The position numbers and the translations under genes were made by a program. This document shows, piece after piece, positions 6,852-14,067 of a stretch of 27,262 bases of DNA. Under the pieces are notes generated by a model. That model did not search any database, was not told where the DNA came from, and saw nothing but the letters and a program-made list of their open reading frames with translations. This stretch comes from Pseudorhodoplanes sp. (lineage in GTDB: Bacteria > Pseudomonadota > Alphaproteobacteria > Rhizobiales > Xanthobacteraceae): positions 1 to 27,262 of the forward strand of contig WBUW01000002.1 of the NCBI GenBank assembly GCA_008933495.1. The letters run 5' to 3'. The number at the start of each line of letters is the position of its first letter. The stretch's first letter is position 1.

Positions 6852-9590
6852 ATGCCGGTGAATGGACAGGGCGGCGAGCGGTTCGTCTCGACCTATTGCT
6901 ATCAATGCGTGGCCGGACCCGATCTTTTGAAGGTTCGCATCGAGGACGGCGTCGCGACCGAGGTCGCGTCGAATTTCGATGCCGCCGACATTCATCCCGC
7001 CGGCGGCAAGGTCTGCGTCAAGGCATTCGGGCTGGTCCAGAAAGCCTATAACCCGAACCGCGTCCTCTATCCGATGCGGCGCACCAATCCCAAAAAGGGG
7101 CGCAATGAGGACCCGCGGTTCGTGCGGATTTCCTGGGACGAGGCGCTCGATCTTGTCGCGGAAAAGCTCAAGGCGGTGCGCGCCGCCGGATTGCTGGACG
7201 AGTCCGGCTATCCGCGTGTTGCGGCGAGTTTCGGTGGCGGCGGAACGCCGACCGCCTATATGGGAACGCTGCCGGCATTCTTGACCGCATGGGGCCCGGT
7301 CGACATGAGTTTCGGCAGCGGCCAGGGCGTCAAGTGCTATCATTCCGAGCACCTCTATGGCGAGCTTTGGCACCGCGCGTTTACGGTGTCTCCCGATACG
7401 CCGCTCTGCGACTATCTCGTTTCATTCGGTGCGAATGTCGAGGCGTCCGGCGGCGTCTGCGGCGTCAAGCGGCACGCGGACGCCCGCAAGCGCGGCATGA
7501 AGCGCGTGCAGATCGAGCCGCACCTGTCGGTCACCGGCGCCTGCTCGGCGGAATGGATTCCGATCAAGCCGAAAACCGATTCGGCGTTCATGTTCGCGAT
7601 GATCCACGTGCTGCTGCACGAGCAGCCGCGCGAGCGCCTGGACCTGCGTTTCCTCGCCGGGCGCACCGCCTCGCCTTATCTGGTCGGGTCGAACGGGTTC
7701 TTCCTGCGCGATCCGGCTTCGCAGAAGCCGCTGGTGGTCGACCGCGCCACCGGGCGCGCCGTTGAATTCGACCACCCGGGAATTGAGCCCGCGCTCGAGG
7801 GCGAGTTCACCGCCGACGGACTTGAAATCGGCGCCGACGGCGAACAGACGCCGCATCGCGCCGTCCCGGCCACCACCGCGTTCGCGCGGCTTGCCGCCCA
7901 TGTTCACGATTATACGCCGGAATGGGCGAGCGCCATCTGCGATGTCCCGGCCGGCACCATCCGGCGCATTGCCGGCGAATACCTCGACCATGCCCGCGTC
8001 GGGGCGACCATCGAGATTGAAGGCGAGACACTGCCGTTGCGGCCGGTGGCGATCTCGCTTGGCAAGACCGTGAACAATGGCTGGGGTGGATACGAATGCT
8101 GCTGGGCGCGCACGCTCCTGGCCTGCCTGGTCGGCGCGCTTGAGGTGCCGGGCGGTACGCTCGGGACGACGGTGCGGCTCAATCGTCCGGCCGACAACCG
8201 CTGGTCGAGCGTCAAGCCGGGACGGGACGGCTTCATGGACTATCCCATGAACCCGACCGGCAAGGACGACTGGATGGCGCGTCCGCCGGCGCGCAGCGCG
8301 CACCGGACGCTCGTTCCGCTGGTGGCCAATTCGGCCTGGAGCCAGGCGCTCGGGCCGACGCACCTGGCCTGGATGATGCAGCGCGAGGATTTCGACAAGC
8401 TGCCGCACGCCCTGCCGCCCGATGTCTGGTTCGTCTACCGCACCAATCCGGCCATCTCGTTCTGGGATACCCGCGCGATCGGGGAGGCGATGGCGCGCTT
8501 TCCATTCGTCGTGTGCTTTGCCTATACGCGCGACGAAACCAACCACATGGCCGACGTTCTGCTTCCCGACTGCACCGATCTCGAAGGATTGCAGCTTCTA
8601 CGAATAGGCGGGACCAAGTATGTCGAGCAGTTCTGGGACTATCAGGGCTTCGCGTTGCGCGCCCCCGCCGTCCCCGCCCAGGGCGAATCCCGCGACTTCA
8701 CCTGGATTGCGACCGAGCTTGCGTGCCGCACCGGATTGCTGGAGCCCTATAACGAAGCCATCAATCGCGGCGCCGCCGGCGTCAGGCTGTCCGGTGCGAA
8801 CTACGATTTCTCGCTGGCGCCGTCGCAGGTCCATGACGTCGAAACGATCTGGGACGCCACCTGCAAGGCGGCGAGCGCGGAGCTGACCGACGGCGCCGAT
8901 GCGCACGGCCTTGCCTATTACCGCGAGCACGGTTTCCGCGTGAAACCGTTCCCGAAGCTGCAATGGTATCTTTACCCCAAGCTCGTTGCCTCCGGACTGC
9001 GCTTCGAACAGCCGTATCAGGAACGCCTCCTGCGCGTTGGCAAGGAGCTTGGCCGGCGCCTGCATGAGCACGGCATCACCTGGTGGGAGCGGCAGCTCGA
9101 AGAATACGAGGCGTTGCCGCATTGGCGCGACCTTGCCGGACTGTGGGAGAGCGCGCTTGCACGGCATTTCAGTGTGCGGATCGACGACTACCCGTTCTGG
9201 CTGATCACCGCGCGCAGCATGCAATATTCGTGGGGCGGCAATGTCGGCATCCAGCTCATCAAGGAAGTCGCGGAGAATGTCGCCGGCCACGGCAATGTGG
9301 TGATGAACCATGCCGCGGCGGAGCGGCTCGGCATCGCGGACGGCGACCTGGTCGAGGTGAGGTCGCCGCTCAACCAGACGCGCGGCCGCGTCATGCTGTG
9401 TGAAGGCATTCGTCCGGACACGATCCTGATGATCGGCCAGTTCGATCACTGGGCGACGCCATTCGCGAAGGATTTTGAAGCCCCGAGCATGAATGCGCTG
9501 ATGCCGATGATGCTCGACCTGACCGACGCGACCGGTTCGAGCGCGGACCTCGTCAAGGTCAAGGTCACGCCGGTTCGGAGCGCCGCATGA
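6852..9590 (+). CDS. padB: Molybdopterin oxidoreductase, probable phenylacetyl-CoA:acceptor oxidoreductase catalytic subunit
   Basis: A 912-residue member of the DMSO-reductase family (bis-MGD molybdenum enzymes). The N-terminus holds C-Y-Q-C at residues 16-19 and K-V-C at 55, part of the Fe-S binding domain, then a domain with N-P-N-R-V-L-Y-P-M-R-R and a C-terminal dinucleotide-binding domain (about 780-905). Phenylacetyl-CoA:acceptor oxidoreductase (PadBCD) oxidises phenylacetyl-CoA to phenylglyoxylate and passes electrons to quinone. Its catalytic subunit in Thauera is about 93 kDa, comparable with this size. The neighbours, an Fe-S/membrane subunit overlapping by 4 bp and a phenylacetate-CoA ligase, support this call. 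No twin-arginine signal is present, so it should face the cytoplasm, as a CoA-ester substrate requires. Oddly the usual third cysteine of the Fe-S motif is absent. Another CoA-ester or aromatic substrate is possible. Confidence 0.75.
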   Translation: MPVNGQGGERFVSTYCYQCVAGPDLLKVRIEDGVATEVASNFDAADIHPAGGKVCVKAFGLVQKAYNPNRVLYPMRRTNPKKGRNEDPRFVRISWDEALDLVAEKLKAVRAAGLLDESGYPRVAASFGGGGTPTAYMGTLPAFLTAWGPVDMSFGSGQGVKCYHSEHLYGELWHRAFTVSPDTPLCDYLVSFGANVEASGGVCGVKRHADARKRGMKRVQIEPHLSVTGACSAEWIPIKPKTDSAFMFAMIHVLLHEQPRERLDLRFLAGRTASPYLVGSNGFFLRDPASQKPLVVDRATGRAVEFDHPGIEPALEGEFTADGLEIGADGEQTPHRAVPATTAFARLAAHVHDYTPEWASAICDVPAGTIRRIAGEYLDHARVGATIEIEGETLPLRPVAISLGKTVNNGWGGYECCWARTLLACLVGALEVPGGTLGTTVRLNRPADNRWSSVKPGRDGFMDYPMNPTGKDDWMARPPARSAHRTLVPLVANSAWSQALGPTHLAWMMQREDFDKLPHALPPDVWFVYRTNPAISFWDTRAIGEAMARFPFVVCFAYTRDETNHMADVLLPDCTDLEGLQLLRIGGTKYVEQFWDYQGFALRAPAVPAQGESRDFTWIATELACRTGLLEPYNEAINRGAAGVRLSGANYDFSLAPSQVHDVETIWDATCKAASAELTDGADAHGLAYYREHGFRVKPFPKLQWYLYPKLVASGLRFEQPYQERLLRVGKELGRRLHEHGITWWERQLEEYEALPHWRDLAGLWESALARHFSVRIDDYPFWLITARSMQYSWGGNVGIQLIKEVAENVAGHGNVVMNHAAAERLGIADGDLVEVRSPLNQTRGRVMLCEGIRPDTILMIGQFDHWATPFAKDFEAPSMNALMPMMLDLTDATGSSADLVKVKVTPVRSAA

Positions 9591-11185
9591 CACGCTGGGC
9601 GATGGTGGCCGATCTCGAACGTTGCGTCGGATGCCAGACCTGCACCGCGGCGTGCCGGCACGCCAATGCCACCTCGCCGGCGGTGCAATGGCGCAAGGTG
9701 CTGGACATCGAATCGGGAACCTATCCCGATGTCCGGCGCACCTTCGTGCCGGTCGGCTGCCAGCATTGCGACGACCCGCCCTGCATGCATGTCTGTCCCT
9801 CGACCGCGACCCGCAAGCGCGCCGACGGCATCGTCACGATCGATTATGACCTTTGCATCGGCTGCGCCTATTGCGATGTCGCCTGTCCCTATCAGGCACG
9901 CTTCAAGGTCGAGGGCTGGCGTTTCGCCTATGGGCGGGAGGCGATGCCGCAGGAGGTCGAGCGCGGCGATCCGCGAATGTTCGGGGTGGCGCAGAAATGT
10001 ACGTTCTGCGCGAACCGGATCGATGCCGGACTCGCCGGCGGGCTGCGCCCCGGCGTCGATCCCGATGCGACGCCGGCCTGCGTCAATGCCTGTATCGCCA
10101 GTGCGCTGCATTTTGGCGACGTTGACGATCCCGGCAGCAACGTCTCGCAGATCTTGCGTGAGCAACAGTATTTCCGGATGCATGAGGAGATCGGCACCGG
10201 GCCGCGTTTTTACTACGCCTACGGCAAGCACGACGGCGGTAACGCGACTCCGCGATCCGATGCCGTCGCAATCGCTTCCGCGGGCGGCGTTCGCACACGC
10301 GGGGTCGAGCCTTGGCATCAACAGCACTGGGACTGGAAAGCGGCCGGCAATTTCATGTGCGGCGGCGCCGGGGCCGGACTCTTCGCCTTCGTGGCGGCAA
10401 GCGGGCTTGCGGGGCTGCCCCGGCTGTTGCTCGGCTGCGCGGCCATCGGCCTTGTTGCGCTCGGATTATTGCTCGTTCTCGCAAAGATCGGCCGCCCCTT
10501 GCGCGCGCTCAATGTCTTTCTGCAGCCGCAGCGATCATGGATGGCGCGCGAGGCTTGGGTTGCGACCGTTCTTTTTCCGCTCGCTGCGGTCGCGCTGTGG
10601 CTGGAGAACCCGGTTCTCACGGTCGCGGCCGCCGTTGCCGGCCTGATCTTTCTCCTTGCGCAGGTGATGATCTTGCGGGAGGCCAGAGGCATCCCGGCCT
10701 GGCGCGAGCCTCGCATCGTGCCCCTGGTCGTGAGCACCGGCCTCGCCGAAGGCGGCGGCCTCTTTGTTTCCGCGCTTGCGGTCTTCGACATCGGCGGGCC
10801 GATGGCCGAAGCCGGCGCGGCCGCCGTCATTCTTCTCGCCGCCGCGCGTGCGTTGTTCTGGCGGAACTACCTTGGCGCATTGATCGGGGCCAGTGCACCG
10901 ATCCGCACGCTCGATCGCCTCGCCGACTTGCGGATCTGGCTTGTCACCCTGGGCCTTGCGCTTCCCGTCGCGCTTGCAGCGCTCGGGTTTGTATTCGTCT
11001 CGGCGCAGCCGGTCCTGTTTGCGGGCGCCGGCCTGGCGGTATTCGCGACCGGCTGGCTCCTCAAGTTCAACCTCGTCACGCGCGCCGCCTACAATCAGGG
11101 GTTCGCGCTCCATCATGTTCCGTCGCGCGGCGCCGGCATCGAGGACGGCGCCGCAAAGCCCGGCTGGTCGTTGGCGCTGTCGTGA
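9587..11185 (+). CDS. Fused Fe-S and membrane-anchor subunit (PadC-PadD-like)
   Basis: A 532-residue two-part protein. Residues 1 to about 215 form a DmsB-type electron-transfer subunit with four cysteine clusters: C-x2-C-x2-C-x3-C at 13-23, C-Q-H-C...C-M-H-V-C near 58-70, C-I-G-C-x2-C-x3-C near 91-101, and C-T-F-C with two later cysteines near 140-170, enough for four [4Fe-4S] centres. From about 250 to the end there are about eight hydrophobic helices with a W-M-A-R-E-A-W segment, typical of DmsC-type quinol-interacting anchors. In the Thauera enzyme the 27- and 26-kDa subunits are separate; here they appear joined. The ATGA overlap with padB implies coupled translation. It would carry electrons from the molybdenum site to the quinone pool. 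Confidence 0.78.
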   Translation: MTRWAMVADLERCVGCQTCTAACRHANATSPAVQWRKVLDIESGTYPDVRRTFVPVGCQHCDDPPCMHVCPSTATRKRADGIVTIDYDLCIGCAYCDVACPYQARFKVEGWRFAYGREAMPQEVERGDPRMFGVAQKCTFCANRIDAGLAGGLRPGVDPDATPACVNACIASALHFGDVDDPGSNVSQILREQQYFRMHEEIGTGPRFYYAYGKHDGGNATPRSDAVAIASAGGVRTRGVEPWHQQHWDWKAAGNFMCGGAGAGLFAFVAASGLAGLPRLLLGCAAIGLVALGLLLVLAKIGRPLRALNVFLQPQRSWMAREAWVATVLFPLAAVALWLENPVLTVAAAVAGLIFLLAQVMILREARGIPAWREPRIVPLVVSTGLAEGGGLFVSALAVFDIGGPMAEAGAAAVILLAAARALFWRNYLGALIGASAPIRTLDRLADLRIWLVTLGLALPVALAALGFVFVSAQPVLFAGAGLAVFATGWLLKFNLVTRAAYNQGFALHHVPSRGAGIEDGAAKPGWSLALS

Positions 11186-11246
11186 ACCGTTATGTCCGCA
11201 CCATGAATCAGCACCCGATGAAAGACGATCTTGTGGAGATACAGCC

Positions 11247-12590
11247 ATGACAGCGCAGCCAGCCGCAAGAAATTCCGACCACAGCATGTTCGATCCGCGC
11301 ACGGAGACGATGCCGCGCGAGGCGCTTCGCATATTGCAGACCGAGCGCCTCAGCAGCGTTCTCAATCATGTCTATGAGCGCGTCCCGCATTACCGCAAAG
11401 CCTTCGATGCAGCCGGCGTCAAGCCGTCCGACTTGCGGACGCTGGCCGATATCGCCCGCTTTCCCTTCACGGTAAAGACCGACTTGCGCGACAATTACCC
11501 GTTCGGTCTGTTCGCCCTTCCGCGCGAAAAGCTGATCCGGCTGCACGCCTCGTCCGGCACGACCGGCAAGCCGACGGTGGTCGGCTATTCGCCGGGCGAT
11601 CTCGATCGCTGGTCCGATCTGATGGCGCGCTCGTTCGCTTGTGCGGGCGCCAAGCCGGGTGACCTGGTTCATAATGCTTACGGCTACGGACTGTTTACCG
11701 GCGGCCTTGGCGCGCATTACGGCGCCGAGCGCCTGGGCTGCACCGTCGTTCCGATGTCCGGCGGCGGAACCGAGCGGCAGGTCTCCTTGCTGCAGGATTT
11801 CGGCGCGAACGTCCTGTGTGCCACGCCGTCATACGCGCTCAATATCGCCGAAGTCGCGGAGACGATGGGTGCGAACCTGCAGAAATCGCCGCTGCGCCTC
11901 GGGCTGTTCGGGGCAGAGCCCTGGAGCAGCGGCATGCGTCGCGACATCGAACGGCGGCTCGGAATCCAGGCGATCGATATTTACGGCTTGTCGGAAATCA
12001 TGGGCCCCGGCGTCGCCTGCGAATGCTGCGAGGTCCAGAACGGGTTGCACGGATGGGAAGATCATTTTCTGTTCGAAGTCGTCGACCCGAAGACCCTGCA
12101 GCCGCTGCCGATCGGCGAAAGCGGGGAACTCGTCATCACGACGCTGACCAAGGAAGCGCTGCCGATGATCCGCTATCGGACGCGCGATATCACGAGCCTG
12201 AGCGACGAACCGTGCCGTTGCGGGCGGACCCACGTGCGCATCATGCGGGTCACCGGCCGCGACGACGACATGCTGATCATCCGCGGCGTGAACGTTTATC
12301 CGTCGCAGGTCGAGGCCGTCTTGGTCGGCTTCCCGGGCGTGTCGCCGCATTACCAGATCGTGCTGACCCGGGAAGGGGCGCTTGATGCGATGACCGTCGA
12401 GGTCGAACGGACACCCGACACCGGCGGCTCGGAAGCGGACATTGCCCGCAAGGCCGAAGAGGTTCGCCACCACATCAAATCGTTGATCGGCGTGACCTGC
12501 AAAGTGGTCGTCCGCGCGCCCGGCGAAGTGCCGCGCTCGCAAGGCAAGGCGGTACGGGTCAAGGACCTGCGAAACAAGACCAACGCCTGA
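11247..12590 (+). CDS. paaK: Phenylacetate-CoA ligase (PaaK type)
   Basis: A 447-residue adenylate-forming enzyme. The frame is open well upstream, but ATG 11247, 61 bp after the padCD gene, gives a start of normal PaaK length. Visible motifs are the P-loop S-S-G-T-T-G-K-P-T-V near residue 110, Y-G-L-S-E near 250, Y-R-T-R-D near 310 and the hinge/C-terminal G-R-x-D-D-M-L-I-I-R-G-V-N-V-Y-P-S-Q near 335. The Cys-containing stretch C-E-C-C-E near 258 is common in this group. It activates phenylacetate with ATP and CoA in the cytoplasm, the entry step of the pathway. Benzoate or hydroxyphenylacetate could also be used; the PaaK family assignment itself is firm. Confidence 0.9.
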   Translation: MTAQPAARNSDHSMFDPRTETMPREALRILQTERLSSVLNHVYERVPHYRKAFDAAGVKPSDLRTLADIARFPFTVKTDLRDNYPFGLFALPREKLIRLHASSGTTGKPTVVGYSPGDLDRWSDLMARSFACAGAKPGDLVHNAYGYGLFTGGLGAHYGAERLGCTVVPMSGGGTERQVSLLQDFGANVLCATPSYALNIAEVAETMGANLQKSPLRLGLFGAEPWSSGMRRDIERRLGIQAIDIYGLSEIMGPGVACECCEVQNGLHGWEDHFLFEVVDPKTLQPLPIGESGELVITTLTKEALPMIRYRTRDITSLSDEPCRCGRTHVRIMRVTGRDDDMLIIRGVNVYPSQVEAVLVGFPGVSPHYQIVLTREGALDAMTVEVERTPDTGGSEADIARKAEEVRHHIKSLIGVTCKVVVRAPGEVPRSQGKAVRVKDLRNKTNA

Positions 12591-12593
12591 GGG

Positions 12594-12620
12594 GGATGAC
12601 TTTTCTTTGGATCGTCATCC
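12594..12620 (+). terminator. Hairpin just after the phenylacetate-CoA ligase gene
   Basis: GGATGAC and GTCATCC form a 7-bp perfect stem with a 13-nt loop, beginning 4 bp after the stop codon. T-rich sequence is found in the loop and further downstream rather than directly after the stem, so termination efficiency is uncertain. It lies at the end of the thioesterase-padB-padCD-paaK operon. Confidence 0.4.
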
Positions 12621-12638
12621 TGCTTTGGCGCTTTATTT

Positions 12639-12687
12639 GAGCATGATCTCTTCCGAAAACCGCTGCACGGCTTTCGGGATCATGCTC
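12639..12687. repeat. REP-like dispersed palindrome
   Basis: GAGCATGATC (12639-12648) pairs exactly with GATCATGCTC (12678-12687). After a 4-nt bulge, CCGAAAACCG pairs with CGGCTTTCGG at nine of ten positions, closing a CTGCA loop. Repeats of this general sequence are frequent between genes in Bradyrhizobium and relatives. It sits between the convergent ends of the ligase and the rubrerythrin-type genes and may also act as a bidirectional terminator. Confidence 0.7.
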
Positions 12688-12712
12688 TAAGGCGCGGAGC
12701 GCAGGCTGGACG

Positions 12713-13234
12713 TTACTGGGAGGCGGGCGGGTCGTTGTCGCGGGCCCACGAGCTTGCGGGTGCGGGATAATTCCGCAGCAAGCGGTGCACGAGATTGACG
12801 TGCTCTGCCTCTTCCTCGACAAATTCGGCCGCCATCGTCTTGATCTTGTTGTCCTTGGTTGTCTTGACGACTTCTTCGAAGAAGGCCAGTGCGCGTTTCT
12901 CGCCGGCGAGCGCCATCTGCAGCGCGTGCCATGGCGTCATCATATAATGGGCGGCCGACAGGTCGGCCTCTTCAGGGCTTTCACCGCGCCGCCAGCCGCC
13001 GATCCGTTCGGCATGGGCGACCACATCGATGCCCCCCGCCTGGCGGCGGATTTCCTCCGCGTGCAGCCCCTCCGCGCGAGCGAGGTTGCGGAAGACCTTC
13101 ACCAGCTCCGGATTGTTATGGGTTTCCATCTGCTCGGCGAGCATCTCATAGCGCGCGACGGCATCGGCTTCGATGCGGTAGGCAGCCGCGAGAAGATCGG
13201 CAAGCGTATCGATCCGCGGGTCTGATTTCTTCAT
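12713..13234 (-). CDS. Ferritin-like/rubrerythrin-type di-iron protein
   Basis: A 173-residue four-helix protein with iron-ligand patterns E-A-D-A-V-x-R-Y-E, A-E-G-L-H-A-E-E, E-K-R-A-L-x-F-F-E-E and E-E-E-A-E-H-V-N, the two E-x-x-H motifs of the ferritin-like superfamily. It lacks a C-terminal rubredoxin domain, so it is an erythrin-like rather than classical rubrerythrin. A longer frame begins at 13249, but ATG 13234 overlaps the korB stop in an ATGA and is the better start. Such proteins reduce peroxide or handle iron. Coupling to korB suggests it protects the oxygen-sensitive 2-oxoacid oxidoreductase or the reduced ferredoxin it makes; that role is inferred. Confidence 0.8.
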   Translation of the reverse strand: MKKSDPRIDTLADLLAAAYRIEADAVARYEMLAEQMETHNNPELVKVFRNLARAEGLHAEEIRRQAGGIDVVAHAERIGGWRRGESPEEADLSAAHYMMTPWHALQMALAGEKRALAFFEEVVKTTKDNKIKTMAAEFVEEEAEHVNLVHRLLRNYPAPASSWARDNDPPASQ

Positions 13235-14067
13235 TGCTCGAACTCGCACTCGAGTTCAGCAAGATCGGCCGCCTGGGCGCCGAATTCGGGGCCGTAGGGA
13301 CGACGTTCGCCGCGGTACAGAATGCCGATGTTAAATCCGTCATCGGTCATGATGCGCCGCGCGGCGCGTGCCGGATCATTGGTCGTCGCCACCGGCGCGG
13401 GGTGTACGAGGCTCTTCCACTCCTTCTCGTCGGGGCGGAAGGTGACGCACGGGCTGAGAATTTCCACAAAGGAAAAGCCCGGGTGCCGGATCGCCTCGAC
13501 CAGGATATCGGCCGTTTCATTCGGCTCGCCGGAAAAACAGCGCGCGATGAAATTGGCGCCTGATGCAAGCGCGATGACCAGCGGATGGAACGGGCTGAGG
13601 CCGGTTCCGCCGGGCGACAGGGCGGTATCGAAATCAGGCTCGGTCGTCGGCGAAGGCTGGCCCTTGGTCATGCCATAGACCCGGTTGTCCATCACGACAT
13701 AGGTCATGTCGATGTTGCGCCGGCAGGCGTGCAGGAAATGATTGCCTCCGATCGAGTAGCCGTCGCCGTCGCCACTCGCGACCACAACGGTCAAGTCCGG
13801 ACGCGTCACTTTCAGCCCGGCGGCGACCGCGAGCGAGCGGCCGTGTACGCCGTGGAATCCATAGCAATTGGTGTAGGCGGGAATGCGCGACGAGCAGCCG
13901 ATGCCGGAGATGACAGCGATCTGTTCCGGCGGCAGGCCAAGCTGCGCAAACGCGCGCGTGAACGACATCAGGACATGATAGTCGCCGCAGCCCGGACACC
14001 AGATTGGTTTGACGGCCGACTTGTAATCCGCCGGCTTGCAGGTGCGCTGAAGGTCGACAACCGACAT
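13231..14067 (-). CDS. korB: 2-oxoacid:ferredoxin oxidoreductase, beta subunit (KorB-like)
   Basis: A 278-residue thiamine-diphosphate-binding subunit. It has W-C-P-G-C-G near residues 23-28, a further cysteine in G-I-G-C-S-S near 58 and one in S-P-C-V-T near 210, the four ligands of the single [4Fe-4S] cluster in this family. The ThDP/Mg motif G-D-G-D-G-Y-S-I-G-G-N-H to V-M-D-N is intact. Two adjacent ATGs (14070, 14067) are possible; 14067 has GGAGG five bases upstream and overlaps the korA stop by one base. With KorA it decarboxylates a 2-oxoacid to an acyl-CoA while reducing ferredoxin. In Thauera aromatica a two-subunit KorAB near the bcr genes oxidises 2-oxoglutarate to supply benzoyl-CoA reductase. 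Phenylglyoxylate is an alternative substrate here. Confidence 0.88.
   Translation of the reverse strand: MSVVDLQRTCKPADYKSAVKPIWCPGCGDYHVLMSFTRAFAQLGLPPEQIAVISGIGCSSRIPAYTNCYGFHGVHGRSLAVAAGLKVTRPDLTVVVASGDGDGYSIGGNHFLHACRRNIDMTYVVMDNRVYGMTKGQPSPTTEPDFDTALSPGGTGLSPFHPLVIALASGANFIARCFSGEPNETADILVEAIRHPGFSFVEILSPCVTFRPDEKEWKSLVHPAPVATTNDPARAARRIMTDDGFNIGILYRGERRPYGPEFGAQAADLAELECEFEQ

Noticed and set aside
8598..9593. 331-codon minus-strand frame opposite padB
   Set aside because: Shadow of padB; no motif or ribosome binding site.
11182..11250. 22-codon frame (GTG start) between padCD and paaK, overlapping the paaK start
   Set aside because: Could be a coupling leader peptide, but length and composition give no support beyond chance.
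12639..12687. Possible CRISPR repeat or insertion-sequence end
   Set aside because: Only a single copy is present in the window, with no regular spacing and no transposase; it fits a dispersed REP-like palindrome.
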